Positions 25,540-34,717 are shown, counted from the stretch's first letter. The stretch: DNA of 60,363 nt from Actinomycetota bacterium (GCA_020161245.1 JAIUOK010000029.1:1-60363); one strand, 5' to 3'. Program-made: numbers and translations. Notes: generated by a model not told the origin, from the letters alone.

Positions 25540-28500
25540 ATGCCGGCCGACGACCCCACTGCCCCCGACGCGGTGGCCGAGGTCTCGGCGGCGGAGCTGC
25601 GCAACCGCCTCGACGCGGTGATGCTGCGCGACCGCCGCCGCCTCGGAAGGCGCCTCGAGGGCACCCGCAAGATCCGCGATGCGGCCAAGCGCGCCCACGC
25701 GCTGCGCCGCATCGCCGACGACGTCGACCGCGCCGAGAAGAGGCTGCAGGCTCGGCGGGCGAGCCTCCCGGAGATCACCTACCCGGACCTGCCGGTGAGC
25801 GCCCGGCGCGACGACATCGCCGCAGCCATCCGCGACCACCAGGTGATCGTCGTCGCGGGCGAGACCGGCAGCGGCAAGACGACGCAGCTGCCCAAGATCC
25901 TGCTCGAGCTCGGCCGCGGCGTCGTCGGCCAGATCGGCCACACCCAGCCGCGGCGCATCGCCGCGCGTGCGGTCGCCGACCGGGTCGCGGAGGAGCTCGG
26001 CGTCGAGGTGGGCGACGTCGTCGGCTACCAGGTGCGGTTCACCGACCACTCGAGCGACCGGACGCTGGTCAAGGTGATGACCGACGGCATCCTGCTCGCC
26101 GAGATCCAGGACGACCGGCTCCTCGAGCGCTACGACACGATCATCATCGACGAGGCGCACGAGCGGAGCCTCACGATCGACTTCCTGCTCGGCTACCTCA
26201 AGGAGATCCTTCCGCGCCGGCCCGATCTCAAGGTGGTGGTCACCTCGGCCACCATCGACACCGCGCGGTTCAGCGAGCACTTCGCCAGCGAGCACGGGGT
26301 GGCTGCCCCGGTCGTGGAGGTGTCCGGCCGCACCTACCCCGTCGACGTCGTCTACGAGCCGTACGGCGTCGAGGACGGCGACGACCGCGACCAGACCCAG
26401 GCCATCTGCGACGCCGTGCAGGTGCTGCAGGGCCAGGGCCCGGGCGACGTGCTGGTGTTCCTCTCGGGCGAGCGCGAGATCCGCGACACCGAGGACGCCC
26501 TGCGCGGGCTCAAACTGCGCGACACCGACATCCTGCCGCTCTACGCGCGGCTGTCGGCCGCCGAGCAGCACCGGGTGTTCGAGCCGCACGCCGGCAGACG
26601 CGTGGTGCTCGCGACCAACGTCGCCGAGACGTCGCTGACGGTGCCGGGCATCCGTTACGTCGTCGATCCCGGGACCGCCCGCATCAGCCGGTACTCGGCG
26701 CGGCTGAAGGTGCAGCGGCTGCCGATCGAGCCGATCTCGCAGGCGTCGGCAAACCAGCGCTCGGGGCGCTGCGGGCGCGTGGCCGACGGCATCGCGATCC
26801 GCCTGTACAGCGAGGACGACTTCCTCGCGCGTCCCGAGTTCACCGAGCCCGAGATCCTGCGCACCAACCTGGCCTCGGTCATCCTGCAGATGACGGCGCT
26901 GGGGCTCGGCGACGTCGAGCGCTTCCCGTTCGTCGAACCGCCCGATTCGCGCCAGGTGCGCGACGGCGTCGACCTGCTGCGCGAGCTGGGGGCGCTGAAG
27001 CCGGGCAAGGACCTGCAGCTCACCGAGATCGGCCGGCGCCTCGCCCGGCTGCCGCTCGACCCCCGCCTGGGCCGCATGGTGATCGAGGCCGAGAAGCAGG
27101 ACTGCGTGGCCGAGGTGCTCGTGGTCGTCAGTGCGCTGTCGATCCAGGACCCTCGCGAGCGCCCCGCCGACAAGCAGGCGCAGGCCGACCAGCTGCACGC
27201 GCGCTTCACCGACCCCACGAGCGACTTCCTCGCCTACCTCGGCATGTGGACCTACCTGCGCGAGCAGCAGCGCGAGCGCAGCGGCAACGCGTTCCGGCGC
27301 ATGTGCCGCGACGAGTACCTGCACTACCTGCGCGTGCGCGAGTGGCAGGACGTCCACTCCCAGCTGCGGCAGGCGTGCAAGGACCTCGGCATCGAGGTCG
27401 GCCGGCTGCGCGACGGCGAGGGCGCCGCCGATCCGGCCGCCGTGCACCGCGCCCTCGTGGCGGGACTGCTCTCGCACGTGGGCTCCTACGACCAGTCGCG
27501 CCGCGACTACCTCGGCGCGCGCGGTGCGCGCTGGGCGATCCATCCGGGATCGTCGCTGTCGCGCAAGCCGCCGGCGTTCGCGGTCGCGGCCGAGCTCGTC
27601 GAGACGTCGCGGCTGTTCGGCCGCGTCGTCGCCCGCGTCGACCCTGAGGCCGTGGAGCAGGTGGCAGGCGACCTCGTCGCCCGGACGTACTCCGAGCCGC
27701 GCTGGTCGAAGCGCCGCGGCGCGGTGGTCGCCGACGAGCGCGTCACGCTCTACGGCGTGCCGCTCGTGGTGGGCCGACGCGTGCAGTACGGGCGGATCGA
27801 CCCCGTCGCCTCGCGCGAGCTGTTCGTCCGCCACGCGCTGGTGCAGGGCGAGTGGGACAGCCACCACCGCTTCGTCCGCGACAACGCGCGGACGCTGGCC
27901 GAGGTCGCCGAGCTCGAGGACCGTGTGCGCCGCCGCGACCTCCTGGTGGAGGACGACGTCCTCGTCGAGTTCTTCGAGCAGCGCGTGCCCGAGGGGGTGC
28001 ACGACACCAGGACCTTCGACCGCTGGTGGCGCGACGCGCGCAAGCGCACGCCCGACCTGCTGACCATCCCGCGCGAGCTGCTGCTGCGCGGCGACGACGA
28101 CGTCGACGACGAGTTCCCGCGCACGTGGTCGTTCGGCAGCTTCGACGTCGAGCTGCCGCTGTCGTACGCGTTCGAGCCGGGTGCGGCCAACGACGGCGTG
28201 ACGGTCGACCTGCCGGTCGCCCTGCTCCCTCAGGTGCACGCCGACGACTTCCTGTGGCAGGTGCCGGGCCGGCGCGAGGAGGTCGTCACGGCGCTCATCC
28301 GCGGCCTGCCCAAGAACCTGCGGACGTCGTTCGTCCCCGTCCCGGACACCGCGCGCGCGGTGCTCGACGGGCTCGAGCCGGGCGAGCACGGCCTGCTCGA
28401 CAGCCTGGGGCGTGCGCTGACGCGGCGCACCGGCGTCGTGGTCCCGTACGACGCGTGGGCGCCCGAGTCGCTGCCGGACCACCTGCGGGTGACGGTCCGT

Positions 28501-29508
28501 GTCGTCGACGAGGCCGGTGCGGTCCTGGCCGCGGGCAAGGACGTCGCAGCACTGCAGAAGGAGCTCGCCCCCGCGGTGCAGGAGACGATCTCGCACGCGT
28601 CGCGCTCGCTGGAGCGCCTGGGGCTCATGGAGTTCCCGCCGGAGGGCGTACCCACGTCGGTCGAGGAGCAGCACGGCGAGCATGTCGTGACCGGGTGGCC
28701 CGCGCTCGTCGACCGGGGCGACCGGGTCGACCTGCGGGTGCTCGTCGGCCCGACGGAGCAGGCGGTCGAGCACCGCAAGGGCGTGCGCCGGCTGCTGCGC
28801 CTGCAGACCACGACGCCGTCGCGCTACGTCGTCGGGGTGCTGGAGATGCGCGAGAAGATCGCGCTCGGGCACACCCCCCACGGCTCGGTCCCGGCGCTCA
28901 TCGACGACGCCATGGGCGCCTGCCTCGACGCCGGCGCGGCCCGTGCGGCCTCGGGCGACCCCGACGGCTTCCACGACGGCCTGCCCTTCACGAGGGCGGC
29001 GTACGACCGCGCTCTCGCTGCCGCGCAGGACCGGCTCGGCGACGAGCTGCTCCGTGTCGTGCGGCAGGCGGCCCAGGTGCTCGAGCTCGCCACCGAGGTG
29101 CGCACGCGGCTGCCGCAGGTGTCGTCGCCGAAGCTGGCCTCGATGAGGGCGGACCTCGGGCTGCAGGTGGACGAGCTCCTGCCCGACGGCTTCATCACCA
29201 GGGCCGGGGTCGAGCGCATGCCCGACCTCGTGCGCTACCTGCGGGCCGCGGTCCGCCGGCTCGACACGGCGCCGGAGGACACCGGCCGCGACGCGCAGCG
29301 GCAGGCGCAGGTGGAGGCGGTGCTCGCCGAGCGCGACGACGCCTTCGCCGCCCTGCCGCCAGCACGCCGCGAGTCGCTGCCGGCGCAAGAGATCCGCTGG
29401 ATGATCGAGGAGCTGCGGGTCAACCTGTTCGCGCAGAACCTCGGCACCCGCTACCCCATCAGCGAGAAGCGGATCCACAAGGCGCTGGACGCCCTCTTCG
29501 ACGGCTGA
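25540..29508 (+). CDS. hrpA: ATP-dependent RNA helicase HrpA
   Basis: 1,322 residues, the usual length for bacterial HrpA, a DEAH-box helicase with a long C-terminal region. The N-terminal helical segment covers 1-80. Motif I GETGSGKTTQ is near 106-115, motif II DEAH near 204-207, motif III TSATID near 237, and motif VI QRSGRCGRVADG near 406. Winged-helix, ratchet and OB-type regions follow, then the DUF3418 domain (about 700-1,315). It acts on RNA, probably in ribosome rescue or mRNA processing, in the cytoplasm. TAGACT nine bases before the ATG is a likely -10, giving a very short leader. Confidence 0.96.
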   Translation: MPADDPTAPDAVAEVSAAELRNRLDAVMLRDRRRLGRRLEGTRKIRDAAKRAHALRRIADDVDRAEKRLQARRASLPEITYPDLPVSARRDDIAAAIRDHQVIVVAGETGSGKTTQLPKILLELGRGVVGQIGHTQPRRIAARAVADRVAEELGVEVGDVVGYQVRFTDHSSDRTLVKVMTDGILLAEIQDDRLLERYDTIIIDEAHERSLTIDFLLGYLKEILPRRPDLKVVVTSATIDTARFSEHFASEHGVAAPVVEVSGRTYPVDVVYEPYGVEDGDDRDQTQAICDAVQVLQGQGPGDVLVFLSGEREIRDTEDALRGLKLRDTDILPLYARLSAAEQHRVFEPHAGRRVVLATNVAETSLTVPGIRYVVDPGTARISRYSARLKVQRLPIEPISQASANQRSGRCGRVADGIAIRLYSEDDFLARPEFTEPEILRTNLASVILQMTALGLGDVERFPFVEPPDSRQVRDGVDLLRELGALKPGKDLQLTEIGRRLARLPLDPRLGRMVIEAEKQDCVAEVLVVVSALSIQDPRERPADKQAQADQLHARFTDPTSDFLAYLGMWTYLREQQRERSGNAFRRMCRDEYLHYLRVREWQDVHSQLRQACKDLGIEVGRLRDGEGAADPAAVHRALVAGLLSHVGSYDQSRRDYLGARGARWAIHPGSSLSRKPPAFAVAAELVETSRLFGRVVARVDPEAVEQVAGDLVARTYSEPRWSKRRGAVVADERVTLYGVPLVVGRRVQYGRIDPVASRELFVRHALVQGEWDSHHRFVRDNARTLAEVAELEDRVRRRDLLVEDDVLVEFFEQRVPEGVHDTRTFDRWWRDARKRTPDLLTIPRELLLRGDDDVDDEFPRTWSFGSFDVELPLSYAFEPGAANDGVTVDLPVALLPQVHADDFLWQVPGRREEVVTALIRGLPKNLRTSFVPVPDTARAVLDGLEPGEHGLLDSLGRALTRRTGVVVPYDAWAPESLPDHLRVTVRVVDEAGAVLAAGKDVAALQKELAPAVQETISHASRSLERLGLMEFPPEGVPTSVEEQHGEHVVTGWPALVDRGDRVDLRVLVGPTEQAVEHRKGVRRLLRLQTTTPSRYVVGVLEMREKIALGHTPHGSVPALIDDAMGACLDAGAARAASGDPDGFHDGLPFTRAAYDRALAAAQDRLGDELLRVVRQAAQVLELATEVRTRLPQVSSPKLASMRADLGLQVDELLPDGFITRAGVERMPDLVRYLRAAVRRLDTAPEDTGRDAQRQAQVEAVLAERDDAFAALPPARRESLPAQEIRWMIEELRVNLFAQNLGTRYPISEKRIHKALDALFDG

Positions 29509-29577
29509 CGCCGGCACCCGCGTCCACGGACTGGAATCGGCGCCCGACCCCCGCGGGCGTCGTGGCAGGGTCGGCGC

Positions 29578-30270
29578 GTGCACGAGAGCCGCGAGCCGTC
29601 GCTGTGGCGCCGCAGCCTGCGCGCGCTCGCGGGCTCCCGCACGATCCCGCGCACGCGGTGGACCGCGCGCAGCCCGTGGCGGCCCACCCCCGGCTCGTTG
29701 TTCTCGCTGCTGCTCGGACTCACCCTGTTCGGGCTCGGCGACGCGTTCCTGCTGCTCGCCGATCTCGGGGCCACGCCGTGGACGGTCCTCGCCCAAGGCC
29801 TGAGCATCCGGACCGGCCTGGCGATCGGCTGGACCACCTTCGCCGTGTCGGTGGTCGTGCTGCTGCTGTGGATCCCGCTGCGGCAGCGGCCCGGCCTCGG
29901 CACGGTGCTCAACATCGTGGTGATCTCGATCGTGCTCGACCTCGCCTACTCGTGGCTGCCCGCCCCGTCCGGCCTCCCGGCCCGGCTCGCGCTCGTGCTC
30001 GTCGGCATCGCGACGATCGGCCTGGGCAGCGGCTTCTACCTCACCGCCGGCCACGGCCCGGGCCCGCGCGACGGCTGGATGACCGGCGTCCACCACCGCA
30101 CCGGCCGGCCGGTCGCGCAGGTGCGACTCGTCATCGAGGTCGTGGTGCTGGTCGCCGGCTGGCTGCTCGGCGGCACGGTGGGCGTCGGGACGGCGCTGTT
30201 CGCGCTGCTCATCGGCCGCGCGGTCGCGCTCGGGCTCGCCGTCGTCCGCACGGTCCTCCCGCCCGCCTGA
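29578..30270 (+). CDS. YczE/YyaS/YitT-family membrane protein
   Basis: 230 residues. A basic N-terminus of about 38 residues (many Arg) is followed by five to six membrane segments. Typical family pieces are LGLTLFGLGDAFLLLADLG near 43, ATPWTVLAQGLS near 63, and GLGSGFYLTAGHGPGPRDG (about 145-163) with the conserved GxGPRDG loop. Function unknown; homologues are predicted small transporters. GTG start with CAGGGT six bases upstream, probably leaderless. A large double hairpin follows at once. Confidence 0.8.
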   Translation: MHESREPSLWRRSLRALAGSRTIPRTRWTARSPWRPTPGSLFSLLLGLTLFGLGDAFLLLADLGATPWTVLAQGLSIRTGLAIGWTTFAVSVVVLLLWIPLRQRPGLGTVLNIVVISIVLDLAYSWLPAPSGLPARLALVLVGIATIGLGSGFYLTAGHGPGPRDGWMTGVHHRTGRPVAQVRLVIEVVVLVAGWLLGGTVGVGTALFALLIGRAVALGLAVVRTVLPPA

Positions 30271-30317
30271 GCCCGGACGGGGCCCGTCGACGGCTGTGGC
30301 CGTCGGCTGCTCCGGGC
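30271..30317 (+). terminator. Nested hairpin terminator
   Basis: Outer stem GCCCGGA (30271-30277) with TCCGGGC (30311-30317), and inner stem CGACGGC (30288-30294) with GCCGTCG over a TGTG loop. It begins directly after the stop of the YczE-like gene. Confidence 0.6.
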
Positions 30318-30401
30318 AGGGGACAGACGCGCACCGCAGCGTGACCGCGGGTGACCGGTCACACCCCGAACGGCCTAGTGCCCTTGAGGTTCCGGTGAAC
30401 T

Positions 30402-30407
30402 TACGGT
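30402..30407 (+). promoter_or_regulatory. -10 box of leaderless membrane-protein gene
   Basis: TACGGT, six bases (GAGGAC), ATG at 30414. The GAGG is too close to the ATG to act as a normal ribosome site. Confidence 0.5.
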
Positions 30408-30413
30408 GAGGAC

Positions 30414-30953
30414 ATGAGGAGCAGCGCACGGCGGGCGGCCGCCACCATCACGTCGGGTCTCGTGGCCCTCGCGGGCCTCGCGCTGCTGCTCGATCCCGCG
30501 GGGTCGGGGGAGGCGGCGGCGCTGCTGCTGGCTCTCGTGGTCGGCATCGGTGCGCTCGAGGTGGTGTCCGGCCTGGTCCACGTGATGGGCGACGGGCCCG
30601 ACGAGCACGCGGTGCAGGACCGGTCGGCCTGGGGGGCCGGCTGGGTCCTCGACGGGTCCCGCGCCGTGGGCCTGGCGGTGGCGGTGTGGATGCTCTTCGC
30701 GCCCGGGGGCGACGGCCTCGAGCTGGCCGGCGGCGCGATCCTCGCCGCGGTCATCGTGGCCGCCCCGTTCTCGCGGATGCTCGACCGCCGCGCTGTGCCC
30801 ACGTTGCGGCCCGGCACGTACACGGTGCGCCGCACCGAGCCGGTCGTCGTCGTGCTCCCGCCCGACCCCGCGCTCGCGCCCGTGATCCCGCTGCGCACCG
30901 TCGCCACGTACCGCGACGACCGCGTGCTGCACCGCGTCGACACGCGGCTCTAG
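30414..30953 (+). CDS. Membrane protein with four predicted helices
   Basis: 179 residues. Hydrophobic segments at about 10-28, 33-57, 78-97 and 100-119 are followed by a 60-residue polar C-terminal tail with strands (PGTYTVRRTEPVVVVLPPD). The layout recalls DUF308/HdeD-like small membrane proteins, but the match is loose. It faces the VOC gene tail-to-tail across a 16-bp terminator. Confidence 0.6.
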   Translation: MRSSARRAAATITSGLVALAGLALLLDPAGSGEAAALLLALVVGIGALEVVSGLVHVMGDGPDEHAVQDRSAWGAGWVLDGSRAVGLAVAVWMLFAPGGDGLELAGGAILAAVIVAAPFSRMLDRRAVPTLRPGTYTVRRTEPVVVVLPPDPALAPVIPLRTVATYRDDRVLHRVDTRL

Positions 30954-30967
30954 CAGCAGCTCGCACG

Positions 30968-31002
30968 ACGAAGGGCGTCCCCGTTGCGGGGACGCCCTTC
31001 GT
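30968..31002. terminator. Bidirectional terminator, 16-bp perfect stem
   Basis: ACGAAGGGCGTCCCCG (30968-30983), loop TTG, then the exact complement to 31002. It sits between convergent genes ending at 30953 (+) and 31016 (-) and can serve both. Confidence 0.85.
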
Positions 31003-31015
31003 GATGCTGTGCGGC

Positions 31016-31675
31016 TCAGTCGATCCGGACGAGCTCGCCCTTGGCATTGCGGAAGGTGACGGCCACCAGGCCGGGCTCCTCGTCCTCGACCCACGTGATG
31101 TCGGCTCCGGAGAACGGCGCTTCCAGCGAGCCGCTGGAGATGGTCGCGCCACCGAGCCAGTCGCGCAGCCGGTCGCGGTCGCCCGAGTACTCCACCGCGA
31201 CGGCGGACACGCTCGACGGGTGGCCCTGCGACGGGTGCTGGCCGTCGGCGCACGTCCACTGGATGAAGAAGGGGAGCGACGGATCGTCGAGGAGGTCGAC
31301 GACGCCGAGCTGCTTCCAGGTGAGATCGACGCCGTCCGGGCGCACGCGGTGGCCGTCGACCGCGGGGCGGCCGATGCGCTCCTCGATCGGCGCGATGTCG
31401 TCGACGGCGACCACCCAGCCGAGCCAGCCGCCGCCGGACTCGGCACGGCGCTTCACGGCCTGGCCGAACGGTGCCTTGTCCGACGCTGGGTGGTCGAGAG
31501 CCGCGACGACCTCGAGGTAGACGCCGCCCTCGATCGGGAGGATGAAGTTCTGGGTGCCGAACCGCGGGTGGCGGCCGCCGTCCTCGAAGGTGCCTCCGAG
31601 CTGCTGGCCGAGCCGCTGGACGGTGTCGGCGAGCTCGTGGTGCGACACGGCGTACGAGACGTGGTCCAGGCGCAT
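31016..31675 (-). CDS. Glyoxalase-like (VOC superfamily) domain protein
   Basis: 219 residues from MRLDHVSYAV. The first strand-helix (DHVSYAVSHHELADTVQRL) and second-strand pieces (GGVYLEVVAALDHP, LGWVVAVDDIAPIEERIG) match the glyoxalase-like domain of PF13468 type, followed by a second half ending TFRNAKGELVRID. The metal ligands His4 and Glu59 are plausible. Substrate unknown. The ATG at 31675 gives the standard VOC start; an upstream GTG at 31693 is possible. Single gene before the bidirectional terminator. The gap 31676-31826 shows nothing clear. Confidence 0.75.
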   Translation of the reverse strand: MRLDHVSYAVSHHELADTVQRLGQQLGGTFEDGGRHPRFGTQNFILPIEGGVYLEVVAALDHPASDKAPFGQAVKRRAESGGGWLGWVVAVDDIAPIEERIGRPAVDGHRVRPDGVDLTWKQLGVVDLLDDPSLPFFIQWTCADGQHPSQGHPSSVSAVAVEYSGDRDRLRDWLGGATISSGSLEAPFSGADITWVEDEEPGLVAVTFRNAKGELVRID

Positions 31676-31826
31676 GAGGGAATCGTGCCCCACCCTCTCA
31701 GCAGGCTCTCACGGGGGGTAGGCCTTCGAACGAGAACCGTTGTGCTGCAACCGATCCCAGGCATGCGGCACCGGCTGCGGACGAGGCTGTCCGGTGCCCG
31801 TCGTCGGCCTCGGAGACCCGCGCGGA

Positions 31827-32591
31827 TCAGCCCTGGTCCTGCTTCTTGCGGGCGCGCTCGAGGGCCTCGAGGCGGTCCATACGGGTGGCCTCCTGCAGGG
31901 TCGGGGCGGTGCCTCCGAAACGGGCCGGCAGCCACCACGAGTCGTCGGGCCCGCTGGGCTGCTGCGGGTAGCGCGCGATCGCGTCGTCGAGCATCCCGCG
32001 CATCACCTCGTGCAGCTGGTCGCCGACCGCGTCGAGGTCGGATCCCTGCGGCACCTCGATCGGCTCGCCAACTGTGATCGACAGCGCCTTGCCGCGCGAG
32101 AAGTCCTTGTCGCGGCCCTTGGTCATGATGCGCTGCGTGCCCCAGAGCACGGTGGGGATCAGCGGCACGCCGGCGTCCATGGCGAGCCGTGCGGCACCGC
32201 TCTTGAAGTCCTTGATCTCGAAGGACCGGGAGATGGTGGCCTCCGGGAAGATGCCCACGACCTCGCCGTCCTTGAGCGCCTCGAGCGCGACGCGGAACGA
32301 CTCGGCGCCGGCCGCGCGGTCGACCGGGATGTGCTTCATGCCGCGCATGAGCGGCCCCGCGACCGGGTTCTTCCAGATGGAGTCCTTGGCCATGAACCGC
32401 ACGTAGCGGCCCGCGGGGTTGGCGCCGAGGCCCGCGAAGACGAAGTCGAGGTAGCCGATGTGGTTGCTGGCCAGGACGGCGCCACCCTTGCGCGGCACGT
32501 ACTGGCTGCCGCGGACGTCGAGGCGCAGGTCGAGGACCTTGAACAGCACCTTGGCGGCCCCGACGACGGGGGCGTAGACCGGCTCGACCAT
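31827..32591 (-). CDS. 1-acyl-glycerol-3-phosphate acyltransferase (PlsC family)
   Basis: 254 residues. Motif I SNHIGYLDFVFAG (HX4D) is near 50, motif II with RFMAKDSIW near 76, motif III FPEATISRS near 126, and motif IV VPLIPTVLWGT near 152. It transfers an acyl chain to lysophosphatidate or a related acceptor at the inner face of the membrane. The C-terminal 40 residues are polar (PQQPSGPDDSWWLP, then ARKKQDQG). Its start codon lies six bases from a TAGTGT -10 box that overlaps the -10 box of the divergent DinB-like gene, so both mRNAs should be leaderless. Confidence 0.88.
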   Translation of the reverse strand: MVEPVYAPVVGAAKVLFKVLDLRLDVRGSQYVPRKGGAVLASNHIGYLDFVFAGLGANPAGRYVRFMAKDSIWKNPVAGPLMRGMKHIPVDRAAGAESFRVALEALKDGEVVGIFPEATISRSFEIKDFKSGAARLAMDAGVPLIPTVLWGTQRIMTKGRDKDFSRGKALSITVGEPIEVPQGSDLDAVGDQLHEVMRGMLDDAIARYPQQPSGPDDSWWLPARFGGTAPTLQEATRMDRLEALERARKKQDQG

Positions 32592-32597
32592 GCGGCG

Positions 32598-32607
32598 ACA
32601 CTACCCT
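32598..32607. promoter_or_regulatory. Overlapping divergent -10 boxes
   Basis: ACACTACCCT holds TACCCT on the plus strand (32602-32607) and TAGTGT on the minus strand (32603 to 32598), sharing the central TA. On each side exactly six bases separate the box from the start codon (32614 ATG plus; 32591 ATG minus). The complete space between the two start codons is 22 bases. Confidence 0.65.
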
Positions 32608-32613
32608 CGCCCC

Positions 32614-33123
32614 ATGTCCGACGACCTCCACGTCACCGTGTTCGCCGACGACCCCCGCATCGAGGCGCTGGCGTCGTACACCGACGGCATCGAGGAGCTG
32701 GCGGCGGTGTTCGCCGACGCCAACGCCGGCGACGGCGAGCTGCTCGACCGCCGTCCCGCCGATGGCGCCTGGTCGGTGGCAGAGGTGCTGCACCACCTCG
32801 CCGACGCCGAGCTGCACCAGACCGTGCGGCTGCGACAGCTGCTCGCCGAGGACTGCCCCGAGTGGGCCCCCTGGGACGAGGAGGCCTATGCCGCCACGCT
32901 GCTGTACGACGTCCGTCCCGCGGCCGACGCGCTCACGCTGGTGCTGTCGCTGCGGCACGTGAACTCGCGGCTGCTCGCGAGCCTGTCGGCCGAGCAGTGG
33001 CGGCGTACGGCGGTCCACCCGGTGCACGGCGAGGTCGACGTCGCGGGCTGGGTCGCGATCGCCGCCGAGCACCTCAAGACCCACGTGCTGCAGGCGCGTC
33101 GCGCGGTCGTGGGGATGATCTAG
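32614..33123 (+). CDS. DinB-like metal-dependent helical-bundle protein
   Basis: 169 residues. A four-helix DinB/YfiT bundle is suggested by WSVAEVLHHLADAELH (about 50-65, first His ligand) and VAGWVAIAAEHLKTHVLQARR (in two runs, about 142-162, with the His pair that completes the metal triad). An N-terminal strand-rich 20 residues precede it. Related proteins act as thiol S-transferases (mycothiol or bacillithiol dependent) or are uncharacterised. In an actinomycete a mycothiol-linked role is plausible but unproven. The start was chosen from the -10 box six bases upstream. Confidence 0.78.
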   Translation: MSDDLHVTVFADDPRIEALASYTDGIEELAAVFADANAGDGELLDRRPADGAWSVAEVLHHLADAELHQTVRLRQLLAEDCPEWAPWDEEAYAATLLYDVRPAADALTLVLSLRHVNSRLLASLSAEQWRRTAVHPVHGEVDVAGWVAIAAEHLKTHVLQARRAVVGMI

Positions 33124-33200
33124 CGGCGACAATCGTCGTCAGCCGTCGAGGGGCCGCAGCCGCGGCGCGGCGGGCACGCATCAGCAGGAGGGGACGGGAC

Positions 33201-33473
33201 GTGCAGCAGGACGAGGCCGAGAAGGTCGTGGCCGCGCTCGTGGAGCGCAAGGTGTTCGCCCATGTGTACCGCGGTTCGGTCAACCGGTTCGGCGTGCGCG
33301 TCGTGCTCAGCGACGGACGCGAGGCGCTGTGGGACGTCGACGGCGCAGCGGGCCTCGAGGCGCAGGTGATGGCCGACGGCGTGCTGGTGGGCTTCGTCCC
33401 GAAGATCCCGGGCTCCGAGTCGTGGGGGCTCGAGCAGACCATCGACGCGATCGCGACCGCGACGTACGAGTAG
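33201..33473 (+). CDS. Small conserved-looking hypothetical protein
   Basis: 90 residues from a GTG seven bases after AGGAGGGG. Alternating strand-helix pattern: EAEKVVAALVERKVFAHVYR, then FGVRVVLSDGREALWDVDG, GLEAQVMADGVLVGFVPKIPG, and a final helix EQTIDAIATATYE. The good ribosome site and even codon bias support a real gene. I do not recognise the family. It follows the DinB-like gene by 77 bases. Confidence 0.6.
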   Translation: MQQDEAEKVVAALVERKVFAHVYRGSVNRFGVRVVLSDGREALWDVDGAAGLEAQVMADGVLVGFVPKIPGSESWGLEQTIDAIATATYE

Positions 33474-33565
33474 CCCGTCCCCAGGCCCGCACGCCGGCGC
33501 GCCGTCCACAGGGAGGGCCGGCGGGGGAGCCCAGATCGTGAGTGGCGGCGGCCAGCGTGGCGGCC

Positions 33566-34717
33566 ATGCCGATCACACCCGAACCCCCCGCCCTGCCCCC
33601 GTCGTTCCGCGGGCCCGTGGGCCGCGACGCGGACGCGCCACCCCTGCGCGTGCGCGGCCCCGGCGCGGTGCCGCCGCTGGTGCCGCACCTGCTCGGCTTC
33701 GAGCCCGAGCGCTCGATCGTCCTCATCGGCCTCGGCGACGGCGACGTCGTCCGCGTCACGCTGCGGTTCGACCTGCCCCACGACGCCGACGAGGTGCTCG
33801 TCGAGGAGGCGATGGACGCGTACGCGCAGTCCTTCGCCGCGATCCGGGCCGCCGGCGCGATGCGGGTCCTCGTGCTCGTGATGCCCGAGGGGCCCGGCGC
33901 GGAGTGGCCGCTCGACTACCTGCTCGGGCTGCCGCACCGGGTGCTCGCGATGGCGGTCCGCGACCGCCTCCAGTCGCTGGGGATCCACGTCGCCGACGTC
34001 CTCTGCGTGGTCGGCGACAGGTTCCGCTCCTACGTGTGCGACGACCCCGTCTGCTGCCCGCCGGACGGCAGGCCCGCGCGGACGGAGGAGAGCGCACGCG
34101 TCGAGGCCGAGCTCGTGGCCGCGGGATCCGCGCCGCTGCCCTCGCGCGACGCCCTCGTCGAGGCACTGGCGCCGCGGCTCCCCGGCGACCCCCTGCTCGC
34201 CGCCGCCGAGCGCTGCCGCGACGGCGTGCTGCTGCGGCTGCCCCCGTCGCGTCGCGAGAGCGTCGATCACTTCGTCGAGCAGCTGGCCCGGGTCACGGGG
34301 CGCCCGTCGGGCGAGACGGCGCTCGCGCGGCTGGCGGTGACCGCCCAGATCCTCGTGTCGGACATCCGCAGCCGCGACTACCTGCTGCGGTGCCTCACCG
34401 TCGGCGCCGGGCGGCCGCTGCAGCATGCCGCCCGCGCCGTCCTCTCCGAGGCCGTGCGGTGCGCCGCCGACGAGGCGGCCGCCCAGCCGGCGGCGTCGCT
34501 CGCGGTCGTGGCGTGGACGACGGGGGACGGCGCAGCGGCACGGATCGCCGCGGAGCGCTCGCTCGCGGCCGATCCGGAGTGCTCGCTGGCCGCGCTGGTG
34601 CTCGAGGCCCTCGACCGCGGGCTCCCGCCGTGGACGTGGCCGGACATCATGGCCTCGATCAGCGCCGAGGAGATCCTCGGCGACGACCCACCCGCCCAGG
34701 AGCGTTCGCCGGCGTGA
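33566..34717 (+). CDS. DUF4192 family protein
   Basis: 383 residues. The opening (LRVRGPGAVPPLVPHLLGFEPERSIVLIGL, given in two parts: a Pro-rich lead and LVPHLLGFEPERSIV) and later DVLCVVGDRFRSYVCDD are the DUF4192 signatures; this domain is nearly confined to Actinobacteria. DVLCVVGDRF with CCPPDG near 165 is the most conserved core. Function unknown. ATG 33566 was chosen, with CAGCGT seven bases upstream; a GTG at 33542 would add eight residues. The last 59 bases overlap, tail to tail, with the acyltransferase gene on the other strand. Confidence 0.8.
   Translation: MPITPEPPALPPSFRGPVGRDADAPPLRVRGPGAVPPLVPHLLGFEPERSIVLIGLGDGDVVRVTLRFDLPHDADEVLVEEAMDAYAQSFAAIRAAGAMRVLVLVMPEGPGAEWPLDYLLGLPHRVLAMAVRDRLQSLGIHVADVLCVVGDRFRSYVCDDPVCCPPDGRPARTEESARVEAELVAAGSAPLPSRDALVEALAPRLPGDPLLAAAERCRDGVLLRLPPSRRESVDHFVEQLARVTGRPSGETALARLAVTAQILVSDIRSRDYLLRCLTVGAGRPLQHAARAVLSEAVRCAADEAAAQPAASLAVVAWTTGDGAAARIAAERSLAADPECSLAALVLEALDRGLPPWTWPDIMASISAEEILGDDPPAQERSPA

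Noticed and set aside
24850..30429. An uninterrupted minus-strand reading frame of about 1,859 codons.
   Set aside because: It is the antisense of hrpA and neighbours; long stop-free antisense frames arise in very GC-rich coding DNA. Its protein is Arg/His/Asp/Gln-rich without domains.
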